Part shown: positions 40,890 to 51,964 of the stretch, piece after piece
Numbering within the stretch: position 1 is the first letter of the stretch
How the letters are laid out: each line of letters starts with the position of its first letter
Source: Nectonema munidae
Lineage: Eukaryota; Nematomorpha; Nectonematoida; Nectonematidae
NCBI GenBank assembly: GCA_030549495.1
Contig: JAUIRK010000121.1
Location: 744,001 to 808,000 of the forward strand
DNA: 64,000 bases
Direction of reading: 5' to 3'
Translations under genes and position numbers: made by a program
The notes under the pieces: generated by a model
What the model was told of the DNA's origin: nothing
The model's input: the letters and a program-made list of their open reading frames with translations, nothing else
Database searches by the model: none

Positions 40890-43800
40890 TAAAAGTCAAG
40901 TTTGTGCCTGCTTGTATTTGTGTGCCCGCCTATGGTGACTGTCTGTGTTTTAGTGCTCCCTGTTTGTGCCTGCCTATTGTTTTATTCTTACCTGTGTTTA
41001 AGTGCTCCTTGTTTATGCCTAACTGTGGTTAAGTGCTACCTGTTTGTGCAAGACTCTTGTTTAAATACTACCTTTTTGTGCCCATCTGTTTACATGATCC
41101 TTGTTTGTGCCTGCTTGTGTTTGAGTGCCTCATGTTTGTGCCTGCCTGTGTTTGAGTGCCTCCTGTCTGTCCCTGCCTTTGTTTAAGTGCCCACCGTTTG
41201 TGCCTTTGAGTGCCCCCTGTTGGTGCTTGCCTGTGTTAAAGTGCTCCCTGTTTGTGCCTGAATCTGTTTAAGTGCTCCTTCTTTATGCCTGCATGTGTTT
41301 AAGTTCTTCCTGTTATTTGTGTGCTCCCTGTTTGCGCCTGCATGTTGTTTATAACCCATTTAAGACCTAGCAAAGCAGACGACTTTAATTCCATTTAAAG
41401 TAGGAATTCGTCTACATTCCTTTGGGAACATTGGTCGTAAATGGGTTAAGTGATAGCTGTTTGTGATTGCCTCTATCTAAGTGCTTCTAGTTTATGCCTG
41501 CCTGTCTTTGAGTGCCTACTATTAGTGCCTGCCTGTGTTTGAGTGGTCCCTGTTTATGCCGGCCCGTTTTTGAATGCTCCCTGTTTGCTTACTGGTGCCT
41601 GCTGGTGTTTGAGTGCTCCCTGTTTGTGCCTGCCTGTATTTGTTTGCCTGTTGTTGGTGACTGCCTGTGTTTTAGTGCTCCCTGTTTGTGCCTGCCTATT
41701 ATTTAAGTCCTACATGTAGTTAAGTACTCTTTGTTTGTGCCTGACTGTGTTTAAATGGTACCTGTTTGTGACAGAATGTGGTTTGAATGTTACCTGTTTG
41801 TGCTCATTTCTGTTTAAGTGCTCCCTGTTTGTGCCTGCCTGTGTTTGAGTGCTCCCTGTTTGTGGCTCCCTGTGTTTGAATAACCTCTGCTTTTACCTGC
41901 CTGTGTTTGAGTGCTACCTGTTTGTGCTTTCCTGTGTTTGTGTGCCCCCAGTTGGTGCCTGCCTGTATTTAAGTGCTCCCTGTTTCTGCTTGCCTATTGT
42001 TTAAGTGCTCCTTGTTTGTGCCTAATTGTGTTTGGGTGCTCGTTGTTTGGTCCTCTTGTGTTTGAGCGCCCTTATTTGTGGCTGATTATGTTTGTAACTG
42101 CCACCCTTAAATGTTACCTGTTTTTCCCTGCCTATGTTTGCTCCCTGTTTCTGTCAGCCTGTTGTTTAAGTGCTCCCTGTTTGTTCCTGCCTGTCTTTGA
42201 ATGCCCCCTGTTGGTATCTGCTTGTATTTGAGTGCTCGCTGTGTTTGAGCGCCTCCCGTCGGTGCCTGCCTGTGTTTAAGTGCTCCCTGTTTGTGGCTGA
42301 CTGTGTTTGAGTTCCCCCTGTTTGTGCCTGCCTGTTGTTTAAGTGCTTTCTCTTTATGCTCCATGTTTGAGCCTATTTGTCTTTAAGTGCCCACTGTTGG
42401 TGCCTGCCTGTTTTTGAGTGTTTCCTGTTTGTGCCTGCCTGTGTTTGAGTGCTCGCTGTTAGTGTATGCCTGGGTTTTAGTGTTCCATGTTTGTGAATAT
42501 CTATTGTTAAGTTCTACCTCTTGTTTAAGTGCCCCTTATTTATGCCTACCTGTCTTTGAATGCCCCCTGTTAGTACCTGCTTGTTTTTAAGTGCTACCTT
42601 TTTGTGCCTGTTTCTTTTTAAGTGCTCTTTGTTTGTGCCTGATTGTGTTTGGGCGCTTCTTGTTGATTGAGTGCCGTTGTTTGTGCCTGTGTTTGAGTGC
42701 TCCTTGTTTATGGTTGTCTGTGTTAGTACCTGCCTCCTTTTGAATGTTACCTGTTGTTTAAGTGCTACCTCTTTGTGCCTGCCTCCTATGTTTGCACCCT
42801 GTTTGTGCCTGCTTGTCTTTGATTGCCCCCTGTTGGTTTCTGACTGTGTTTAAGTGCTACCTGTTTGTGCCAGCCTGTTGTTTGAATGCTACCTGTTTGT
42901 GCCCATCTCTGTTTATGTGCTCCTTGTTTGTGTCTGCCTGTCTTTGAGTGCCTAATTTTGGTGTCTGTCGGTGTTTGAGTGGTCCCTCTTTATGCCTGAC
43001 CCTGTTTGAGTGCTCCCAGTTTGTGGTTGCTTCTGTTTGAGTGATATCTGCTTGTACCTGCCTATGTTTGTTTGCCTGCCTGTGCTTGAGTTCCCCCTGT
43101 TGGTGCGTGCCTGTGTTAGAGTACTCCATCTTTGTGTCTGCTTGTATTTGTGTGACCGCTGTTGGTGCCTGCCTGTGTTTTAGTGCTCCCTGTTTGTGCC
43201 TACCTATTGTTTAAGTTTTACATGTGTTTAAGTGGTCCTTGTTTGTGCCTAACTGTGTTTAAGTGCTACCTGTTTGTGCCAGACTGTTGTTTGAATGCTA
43301 CCTGTTTGTGTCAATCTCTGTTTACGTGCTCCTTGTTTGTGCCTGCCTGTGTTTGAATGCCCCATGTTTGTGCCTGCATGTGTTTGAGTGCGTCCTGTTT
43401 GTCTCTGCCTTTGTTTAAGTGCTCACCGTGTGTGCCTTCCTGTGTTTGAGTGCCCCCTGTTGGTGCTTGCCTGTGTTAAAGTGCTCCCTGTTTGTGCCTG
43501 AATCTGTTTAAGTGCTCCTTGTATGTGCCTGCCTGTCTTTGAATGCCCCCGTTGGTGCCTGCCTGTGTTTGAGTGCTCCCTGGTTGTAAGTGTTCCCTGT
43601 ATGTGCATGACTGCGTTTGAGTGCTCACTGTTTATGCTTGCCTATTTTTAAGTCCTACCTGTGTTTAAGTGCTCGTTGTTTATGTCTGCCTGTCTTTGAG
43701 TGCCCACTGTTGGTGCCTGCCTGTGTTTGATTGTCCCTTGTTGGTGCCTGCCTTTGTTTAACTGCTCCCTGTTTATGCTTGCCTATTTTTAAGTCCAACC

Positions 43801-46375
43801 TTTTGTTTAAGTGTTACCTGTTTGTGCCTGTCTGTGTTTAAGTGCTCCTTGTTTGTGCCTGCCTGTCTTTGAATACCACCTGTTGGTTCATGCATGTTGC
43901 TTAAGTGATAGTTGTTTGTACCTCTCTCTTGCTAAGTGCTCCTAGTTTGTGCCTGCCTATCTTTGAGTGCCTCCTGTTGGTGCCTACCTGTGTTTGAGTG
44001 GACCCTGTTTATGCCTGCCCATGTTTAAGTGCTCCCTGTTTTGGCTGCCTGTGTTTTAGTGATCTCTGCTTGTACCTGCTGTGTTTGAGTGCCTGCCTGT
44101 TTATGTGCCCCTTGTTGGTGCCTGCCTGTGTTTGAGTGCTCCCTGTATTTGTGTGCCCGCTGTTAGGCCTGTCTGTGTTTTAGTTCTCCCTGTTCCTACA
44201 TGCCTATTGTTTAAGTCCTACCTATGTTTGAGTGATCCATGTTTGCCTGTTGTTTAAGTGATCCCTATTTGTGCCTGCCTATGTTTGAGTGCCCCCTGTT
44301 GTTTAAGTGCTCCTTGCCCATGCCTACTTATCTTTGAGTGCTCCATTTGGTGCCTGTCTCTGTTTGAGTGGTCCCGGTTTGTGTCTGCCTGTGTTAGAGT
44401 GCCCCATTTTCGTGCCTGCATGTTATTAAGTCCTCCCTGTTTGTGCATGCATATTGTTTAAATACTAACTGTTTTTAAGTGCTACTTGTTTGTGCCTGAC
44501 TGTGTTTGAGTGCTCCCTGTTTGTCCCTGCCTGAGTTTGAGTGATGTCTGCTTGTACCTGCCTGTATTTGAGTGCAAATTGTTTGTCTAGCGGCCTGTGT
44601 TTGTATTCCCCCTGTTGGTGCCTGCTTGTGTTTAAGTGCTCCCTGTTTCTGCTTGCCTATTGTTTAAGTCCTACCTGTGTTTAAGTACTACTTGTTTGTG
44701 CCTGATTGTATTTGGGTACTCCCTGTTGATTGAGTGTTCCTTTTTGTTCCTGGCTGTGTTTGAGTGTTCCCTGTTTGTGGCTGCTTTTGTTTGTTTCCTG
44801 TTTGTGCCAGCTGCGTTTGAATGTTACCTTTTTGTGCATGCCTGAATTTAAGTGCTCTCTGTTTCTGGTTGCCTATTGTTTAAATCCTGCCTGCGTTTAA
44901 GTGCTCCTTGTTTGTGCTTGATTGTGTTAGGTGGCTCCCTGTTTATTGAGTGCTCGTTGTTTATTCCTGCCTGTGTTTGAGTTCTCACTGTTTGTGGCTG
45001 CCTTCCTTTGAATGTTCCCTGTTGCTTAAGTGCTACCTGTTTGTGCCTGTGTTTAAGTGTTACCTCTTTGTGCCTGCCTGTGTTTAACTGCTCCCTGTTT
45101 GCGCCTGCCTCTTGTTTAAGTGCTCCTTGTTTGTGTCTGACTGTGTTCGAGTGCCCCCTATTGGGGCCTGCCTGTTGTTTAAGTGCTACCTGTCTATTGT
45201 TTAAGTGCTACCTGTTTGTGCCTATCTCTGTTTAAGTGCTCCCTGTTTATTGCCTGCCTGTTTTTGAATGCCCGCTGTTGGTGCTGCCTGTGTTTAAGCG
45301 CCCCCCGTTGGTCCCTGCATGTGTTCCCTGTTTATGCCTGCATTTTTTTAAATCCTACCTGTTTAAGTGTTCCTTGTATGTGCCTGCCTGTCTTTGAATG
45401 CCCCCTGTTGATGCCTGTCTGTTTTTGAGTGCTCCCTGTTAGTGCTTTCCTGTGTTTGAGTGCCCACTGTTGGTGTCAGCCAGTGTTTTAGTGCTTCCTC
45501 TTTGTGTCTGCCTGTGTTTGAGTGCTGCCTGTTTTTGCATGCCTGTGTTTGAGTGCTTACTGTTCGTGCCTGCCTGTTGTTTAAGTCCACCTTTTGGGCC
45601 TGCATATGTTTAAGTGCTCGTTGTTTGTGCATGTCTGTTGTTTGAGTTTTACCTGCTTGTACCTGCATGTGTTTAAAGGCTCCATGTTCTTGTCTGCCTG
45701 TTGTTTAAGTGCTCCCTGTTTGTGCCTGCATGTGATTGAGTGCACCCTGTTGGTGCCTGCCTGTTGTTTAAGTGCGACCTGTCTCTGTTTAAGTGCTCCT
45801 TTTTGGGGAAACTTGTGTTTGAGTGCCCCATGTTGGTGTCTGTCTGTGCTTGAGTGTTCCTTGTGTTCGAGTGCCCCTGTTGGTGCCTGCCTGTTATGAA
45901 TTGCTCCCTGTTTGTGCCTGCCTAATGTTTAAGTCCTAACTGTGTTTAAGTGCTACTTGTTTGGGGATGTTTTTACCAGTCTATTATTTGAATGCTCGTT
46001 ATTTGTTCCTGCCTGTGTTTGAGTGCCTGCCTCTGTTTAAATGCTCCCTGTTGTTTGAGTGCTCCCTATTTGTGCCTGCCTGTTGTTTAAGTCCTCCCTG
46101 TTTGTGCCTGCCTGTTGTTTAAGTGCTACCTGTTTGGGTCTGTCTCTATATAAGTGCTTCTTGTTTGTGCCTGCTTGTCTTTGAGTGCCTCCTGTTGGTG
46201 CTTGACTGTGTTTGAGTGCTTCCTGTTTGTGCCTACCTGTCTTTCAGTGCCCGCTGTTGGTGCCTGCCTGTGTTTTAGTGCTCCCTGTTTGTGCCTATGT
46301 TTGAGTGCTCCTTGTTGGTGCGTGCCTGTGTCTAAGTGCTCCCTGTTTGTGCTTTTCTCCTGTTTAGGTGCACGT
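40890..46375 (+). repeat. 5.5-kb minisatellite, 31-32 bp unit
   Basis: Roughly 170 to 180 units built from GTGCCTGCCTGTGTTTGAG and TGCTCCCTGTTT, with variants (TTGTTTAAG, GCCCCCTGTTGG, GTGCTACC). The plus strand is T/G/C-rich and almost lacks A outside GAG/AAG. A unit length that is not a multiple of three rotates all frames, so many open stretches of 60-105 codons appear on both strands (cysteine/leucine-rich on plus, glutamine/histidine/threonine-rich on minus). These have no ATG context, splice pattern or homology and are treated as repeat artefacts. Confidence 0.95.
41355..41445. mobile_element. 91-bp palindromic piggyBac-type MITE inside the minisatellite
   Basis: CCCATTTAAGACC and GGTCGTAAATGGG are inverted ends; GCAGACGACTTTAATTCC and its partner make almost the whole element fold back. 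The right flank is TTAA and the left flank is ATAA (one base off), consistent with TTAA targeting. The minisatellite continues on both sides. Confidence 0.75.
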
Positions 46376-46379
46376 TTAT

Positions 46380-47480
46380 TGCCCCCCATAATTTTGTTTT
46401 TTTTCTTTCCAACCTTAGTAAGTATTTATCTTTTTATACCACCCTAGTGCATTGCAATACTATTCTCTTTATTTCCTATCTTTTCAACAAACTTAATATT
46501 TCAAATTACTTGATTTTAATCTTAGGTTTTATCATATTTATTTTCACTATTATTTTTACCTTTTTTTCTATCTTCTTCCCCTTAATATTTTTCGCTATTC
46601 AAATTCAGTCCCTCATTTTTATTCATATTTTTTTTACTTTCTCAAAACTTTAATTTATATAGATATATTATTTTATTTTTTACTCTTTATTTCTTTACTT
46701 TTCATTATTTTTTTATATTATTTTCCTTCTACCTTGAAATATACTTTCGAAGGCTGTCTGATCATATTTTCCTCTTAATTTTCTTACATATGCTTCAAAC
46801 TCTTTATTTACATCTACCTCAATCCCTACCACCCGCTCTCAATTGCTCATCTCATAAATTCACACACCCTTTCGACTCTTTATTCCCCTCTAATGCTTAC
46901 TTTCCAAGTCAACACTGATGTTTACAACAATGAATTTTTCGGCATCGACGTCTTCCTGTATCCAAATCAAATGTTATATCTTACACCATCAAACTGTTTA
47001 TAATCAAATCAATTTTCTTTTAGTTATACAATCATGTGACCACAACCTATCTTGGTTTGTTCACTTTACAGGTTGAAACATTTTGTTCCATTAATAAGGC
47101 TGGATGATCACATAGATATTACTAATTCAGAAAATCCGATTATATTAATAACTCTTTTATGGATAATAAATATATTAGATTTAATGATAGTTTAGTAGTT
47201 AAAAATGATGTTGGTTGAAATAACATAGATCTTGATTTGCTCCATAGTGAAAAGGAATTAATTATGCACCATAAATGGAAAAATAAGTTTCTGAAATCAA
47301 TAGAAATAATTAAAATGTTGAAATCTCATATCAACGCAGTTAATTCAACCCCAACCGGTATAAAAGAAAACATTTATTTTATACTAGAAAAACCAAAATG
47401 TCATAATAATTTTTTTATTGATGCTAAAAAATATTAAAAGACGGAAAAAATCACAAAAAAAAAAGAATTTTTAATAAATA
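46380..47480. other. T-rich stretch after the minisatellite
   Basis: Pyrimidine-rich on the plus strand from 46380 to about 46900, then ordinary AT-rich sequence. A short lysine-rich frame at 47237-47437 is not recognised. Confidence 0.5.
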
Positions 47481-47486
47481 TAAAAA

Positions 47487-50225
47487 ATGAAGTACTTTCT
47501 TAGAAAGAATAAATGGAGAAGGAAAAGATGGATTTTAAACCGTTTCACTCAGCAACAGTTTGCAGGCAAAAGAATCGAAGCGTTCCTTCGAAACACCCCA
47601 TTGGCAACAAGAAACGCTAAAGACGACCTAATAGCCACTCTTTTCGAAATCATCCAAAGGAATGTCAACATGTTAAACCTTGAAGATTTAACTATACTCA
47701 ACAATGCTGCCTCTATGGCATGTGCAGCCTCGCAAGGAGGATGGGAAGCTGCTAGGAAGCAACTCGATAGCTCAGCAATGAATCTACTAAACATACATCA
47801 AGTTGCTCCGGCCGCTCCATCGTTCTTTCGAAGCAGGGAAAGGGGGAAAACTGTCCAAAAGGGGAAGAAGACTACGTAAAGTAGAAAACTTCGCAAAGGC
47901 TCTCAGAGATATTAGTAATACATTTCTGAGCAGCCCCCCCCCCCTTTTGGCAGAGTCACCTGTCTCTCTACGACTCCGATAGCTCAGAAAGCATCGAAGA
48001 CACGATTGAAGATATCCCTCAAGTCACAAGTACACCGATTCGATTGAGACACCCGTATCACTGGATGAAGAAGATGAATCTTTCAACTCGTTGCCAGACT
48101 GGCCACCCATCGAACAAATCGAAAGCGCAATCTGCAAGATACACATCAAAGAAGAAGCTGGACGTCAAAAAGAAATCTCTCAATGGTCAACAATTGAAGA
48201 TCTGCTGGGAAAAAACAATCTCTTGCCAATTCCACAGCAGGAAGAAGACAACATAGTCGTGGCCAACTTGGACGAAATACTCACCAATATTTTTGGTGAG
48301 GATTACAAAAAGTTCTACAAGAAGAATTCCTAACACTGGAGGAAGATTCGCAACAATCTCTCATTAGAAGTTTTTGGGCCAAAGCTGACAACAACAATCA
48401 AGTACCTCGACCAGAAAGATCTCTTTAAACCAAAGACTTGGAGGGCTATCTTTAGAGAGATTCTCTCTCCTTACACCGTGGGTGACCAGACAAAGGACAT
48501 TGGGGAACATGGTGAAGAAGATACTACTGAGAAGACAAAAGGCCGTCGTGATGGAGAACAAGAGCTCGTCCTGAAAAGATCCTTGCTTGCTTCATGGACA
48601 ATATCGGGCTCAAAGTAGAAAGTCTCTGCTACATAGATGTCCATTCTGAGTTAAATGTTCTGGTTAGGGATCTACATCTGCCAAAAGAGTCTGCTGAATT
48701 GTTGGCTTCAAGACTGCTAGAAAAACGATGTTAGTACCTGGTACAAGTGTCTCGTTTTATCGCAACAGGGAAGCATAACTGCGTAGATACCTTCATTCAG
48801 ATGACCAGCTCGTTTTTGTACCCATGTAAAGGGGCTACTACTCTCTATGGGACTACCGGCATATGATTCAAAAGATTGGAGGCTTTTTATCGATAGTTTC
48901 AAAAGAAGTTTGAAATGTGTTCGGTTACACAACGAAAATATGTATGGCTCTGTCCCAATAGGTTATTCTGTAAAACTCAAAGAAGAAAATAATAATTTAA
49001 TAATTGAACTTGGATTTTCCATTTTAAATCGATAATTAATTTGAAGAAAATAATAATTGAATGAGAAGGAAATTTATTTTATTAAAAATAACAATTAATT
49101 TCGGTGTACACTAACACCGTTTTCAAGTTATAAAAAGTAATTGTGAGTATTGAAGAGTGAAAAAAGGAACAAAATTATCCTTTTCCTCTACACATAAAAC
49201 ATGGAGTGATGAAGCCGTTTGTAAAAGCTCTTTGATCACAACGGAGAATGCTTTAGTCATTATAGAGGTTGCACCCCGGGGGACGCCGTCCCCGTCTCCC
49301 CGGGAAAAAAAACCTCCCCGCTCCTTGGGAAAAATCTCTTTTTCCCCGGGGAAAAAATACAAGATTAAATTCAAAGTTATAATCATATTTTTACATTATA
49401 TGATAGATAATATGGTGGTATTTATGAATTATGTGCATTTCAAAGCTATATGTATTATTTATAATTCATGATTCAACCTGTAAACATATTCATATGTGGT
49501 GGTATTTATGTATTATTTTTTCTTCAATGGGTTATTTTAAATCCAAAATCAGAAATAGATTGAAGGATGAAACTCTCTCAGGATTATTGTTTTTAAAATT
49601 TTTATTATTTGAACAATTTTGAATATATCACTTTAAAATTTTAGTGTTCTTCTTGATAAAAAAAATATTTTTTTCCCCGGGGTGAGAAAAAATTTACTTC
49701 AGGGTCCCCGCTCCTCGGGGAGGGAAAAAAAGCCTTCGGGGTGCAATCCCTAGATTCAACATTTCCTGGTCTTAACGATGAGAAGAAAAAGGCTTGAATA
49801 TTCGATAGATCTCAAATAAGAACTCTAATGAAAGATAAGCATTTCATCACAACAATTACTGAGGCAGAGGCAAGGGACTGCATTTTATAATGTGGTGCAG
49901 AATTTTCTAGGGAACAAGAAAGCAGACAACTATGAAGAGATTGTGGAAGAGATACCCATGAGCTTGAGAGATCTTGGTTGTAAAATGAGCATCAAGATTC
50001 ACTATTTACATAGTCACTTGGATAAGTTTCCAGAAAACCTTGGAGATGTCAGTGAGGAACAAAAAGAGCTTTTTCATAAAGATATTAAAACCATGGAGGA
50101 ACGTTATCAAAGGTGATGGGACTTGAGCATCATGGCGGATTATTGCTGGAGCTTGATGAGAGACAACCCACAATCTGGGCATCAGAGATCAGCAAGAAAA
50201 AAGACGTTTAAATAGGTGCCATTTC
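47487..50225 (+). mobile_element. Broken unclassified transposon-like element, GC-richer than its surroundings
   Basis: The 3' half reads GLPAYDSKDWRLFIDSFKRSLKC...NMYGSVPIGYSVKLKEE (48848-48990) and, after a gap, NFLGNKKADNYEEIVEE...SIKIHYLHSHLDKFPENLGDV...DIKTMEERYQ (49895-50115). I recall a near-identical order in abundant uncharacterised proteins of arthropod genomes, which behave as a repeat family. The 5' half holds an open frame of 130 codons at 47487-47879 (basic start, AKDDLIATLFEIIQRN, AASMACAASQGGW) and an acidic frame around 48045-48330; I recognise neither, and they may belong to the same or a different element. The whole is broken in several places and is interrupted by a MITE. 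Confidence 0.55.
49263..49752. mobile_element. 490-bp GC-tipped MITE inserted in the unclassified element
   Basis: The ends TAGAGGTTGCACCCC and, inverted, TAGGGATTGCACCCC enclose blocks of CCCCGGGG and CTCCCCGGGAAA near both tips, with an AT-rich middle. The target duplication is unclear. The coding remains of the host element resume at 49754. Confidence 0.75.
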
Positions 50226-50229
50226 CTAT

Positions 50230-51320
50230 TGGTATCTGCATCATCTCTACTTTTGTATTTCACTTTTCTTTCAATGAATTTTATTAAATGTATATGAATC
50301 TTTATATAAATAATAAATAAATATGGAAAGTTTTTACAACAAAAAACGTTTTTTATGTTAAAACCTTAACAAGCAAAGTAGCATTTTCCATGAACAACTG
50401 GAAAATGTGATGTGATAGAGAAAACTGAGTTTATAATTAAACTCTCCACCCCGAATTTAGTTAGAAGCTTTAAAACTTTTTGCCAGAAAAATCATGTTGA
50501 CCGGTGTAATATACTCATATTCTTTCAAAGTTTGATAGATGTTAATAGTTCCATCTTTGAGAATTCAATTATTTATACAGATCAGAAATTAATTGTAAAA
50601 AGATAAAAAACATTTACTAAAAAATATTAATGTAAAGTTATTAAATAAATTTTTATTAACTTGTTTAACTTTTATTAGCGATATTTTTTAATAAATTTCC
50701 TTTTTTGATAATGTAAATTGACGTGGAGATGATTGTACTCAAAGGAAGATCTTGAGCCCCCTTAAAATGAAGTATCGGTTTTTTATATTTGTTACACACT
50801 ACAAAAATCTCTGGATCTCTGGCTGCACAAAATGTTCTGGATACAAACTCACAGAATTAAAATTTTATGCGCCTTCTGCTAAATTGTGTTTTTTAAATAT
50901 CAGAATCGCATTATTTCGATTTATCTTGTTCATTATGCTACCTTAGTTCTTATCAAACATAAATGAGAATTTATTCTTTTTTTTTTTTTAATTTTTGATG
51001 TTTCAATTTAAGAATCGGAGTCGAATATTTTTTTAATAATAATAATAATAATAATCGGAATTGAAATCATATAAAACTCTCGTATCGTCCCATTACTATT
51101 TAGATGGAACAATACCAAGGTTTAATAATAAATTTGAATTTTTATAATTAACAAACAAAGTAACAATGGAAAATAAAAAGAGTTTCTAGAAAACACGAAA
51201 ATGAGTATAAAATTGAAAATAATTTAAAATCTTTATATACTAAAATTCGGATAAAAAGAACAAATAAATTTAATAAAGATAGACATTGTTTGATTGCGAG
51301 CATTAGCCCTTTTTCCGAAA
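50230..51320. other. Intergenic stretch downstream of the MTMR gene
   Basis: No recognised element. An (AAT)n microsatellite lies near 51040. Two short open frames (50412-50606, 50752-50946) show no known motif. A polyadenylation signal for the minus-strand MTMR gene would be expected here; several AATAAA-like strings make the choice arbitrary. Confidence 0.4.
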
Positions 51321-51324
51321 TAAA

Positions 51325-51964
51325 TTAAAGACCTACAGTCTCTTGGTCATTACAATATTTATAACTATCATGATGAGGTGGTGAACAGTCTTTGAGATGT
51401 AAAGAGTGTAATCTATCTGATGCCTTAGGACAACGATGTGCATTGGATGTTGATGTCACTGTGTACTTAGAAGAAAAAAGGGGTAGGTGAAAAGGCGGCG
51501 AAGATGACTTTGGAATATGGAAACAACTTTTGGAAGGAGTATACTTCGTGGATACGATGTCGGGTAAAAATTGCGTCAAAAAAGGACTACTGACAATACA
51601 CAGTGGAGAATCATGGGCTGATAGACGAGTTTTTTCAAGTCTTCGCTCAAGGCGACTCACTCGTTGGCTGAGTGATACGAGTTTGTTTCTGAAAGTGTAT
51701 AGGCTATACAAATTATTCGAAAAAGGCTGAAGGGAATAGGAGCGAAAATAATAGGAATGCCAGAGTTTGAAATGGACAGTTGACAACTTCGGAAATATTA
51801 TATAAGGAGTAGGACGCTTGTTGTTAAATGGTGATGAATACGAATAATTGTTCAGTCCATATAACGGATTCAAAAAATTATGCAGAGCGGAAAACGAATA
51901 TTGCCTTTGCCAATCCCAAACAGAAGCGAAGTTCGCATCAGAAACATTCTCCATAAATTTGTGC
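51325..51964 (-). CDS. MTMR10/12-like last exon
   Basis: Starts after TTCAATAG and completes the split lysine codon from 55488. Encodes HKFMENVSDANFASVWDWQ, the C-terminal KLSTVHFKLWHSYYFRSY, a short coiled coil (NKLVSLSQRVSRLERRLEK) and a serine/proline-rich tail ending before the stop at 51325. The tail beyond the coiled coil is not conserved with anything I recognise. Confidence 0.9.

Noticed and set aside
40902-46447. Many open frames of 60-106 codons on both strands, cysteine/leucine-rich or glutamine/threonine-rich
   Set aside because: They follow the 31-bp repeat, rotate through all frames and have no start context or homology.
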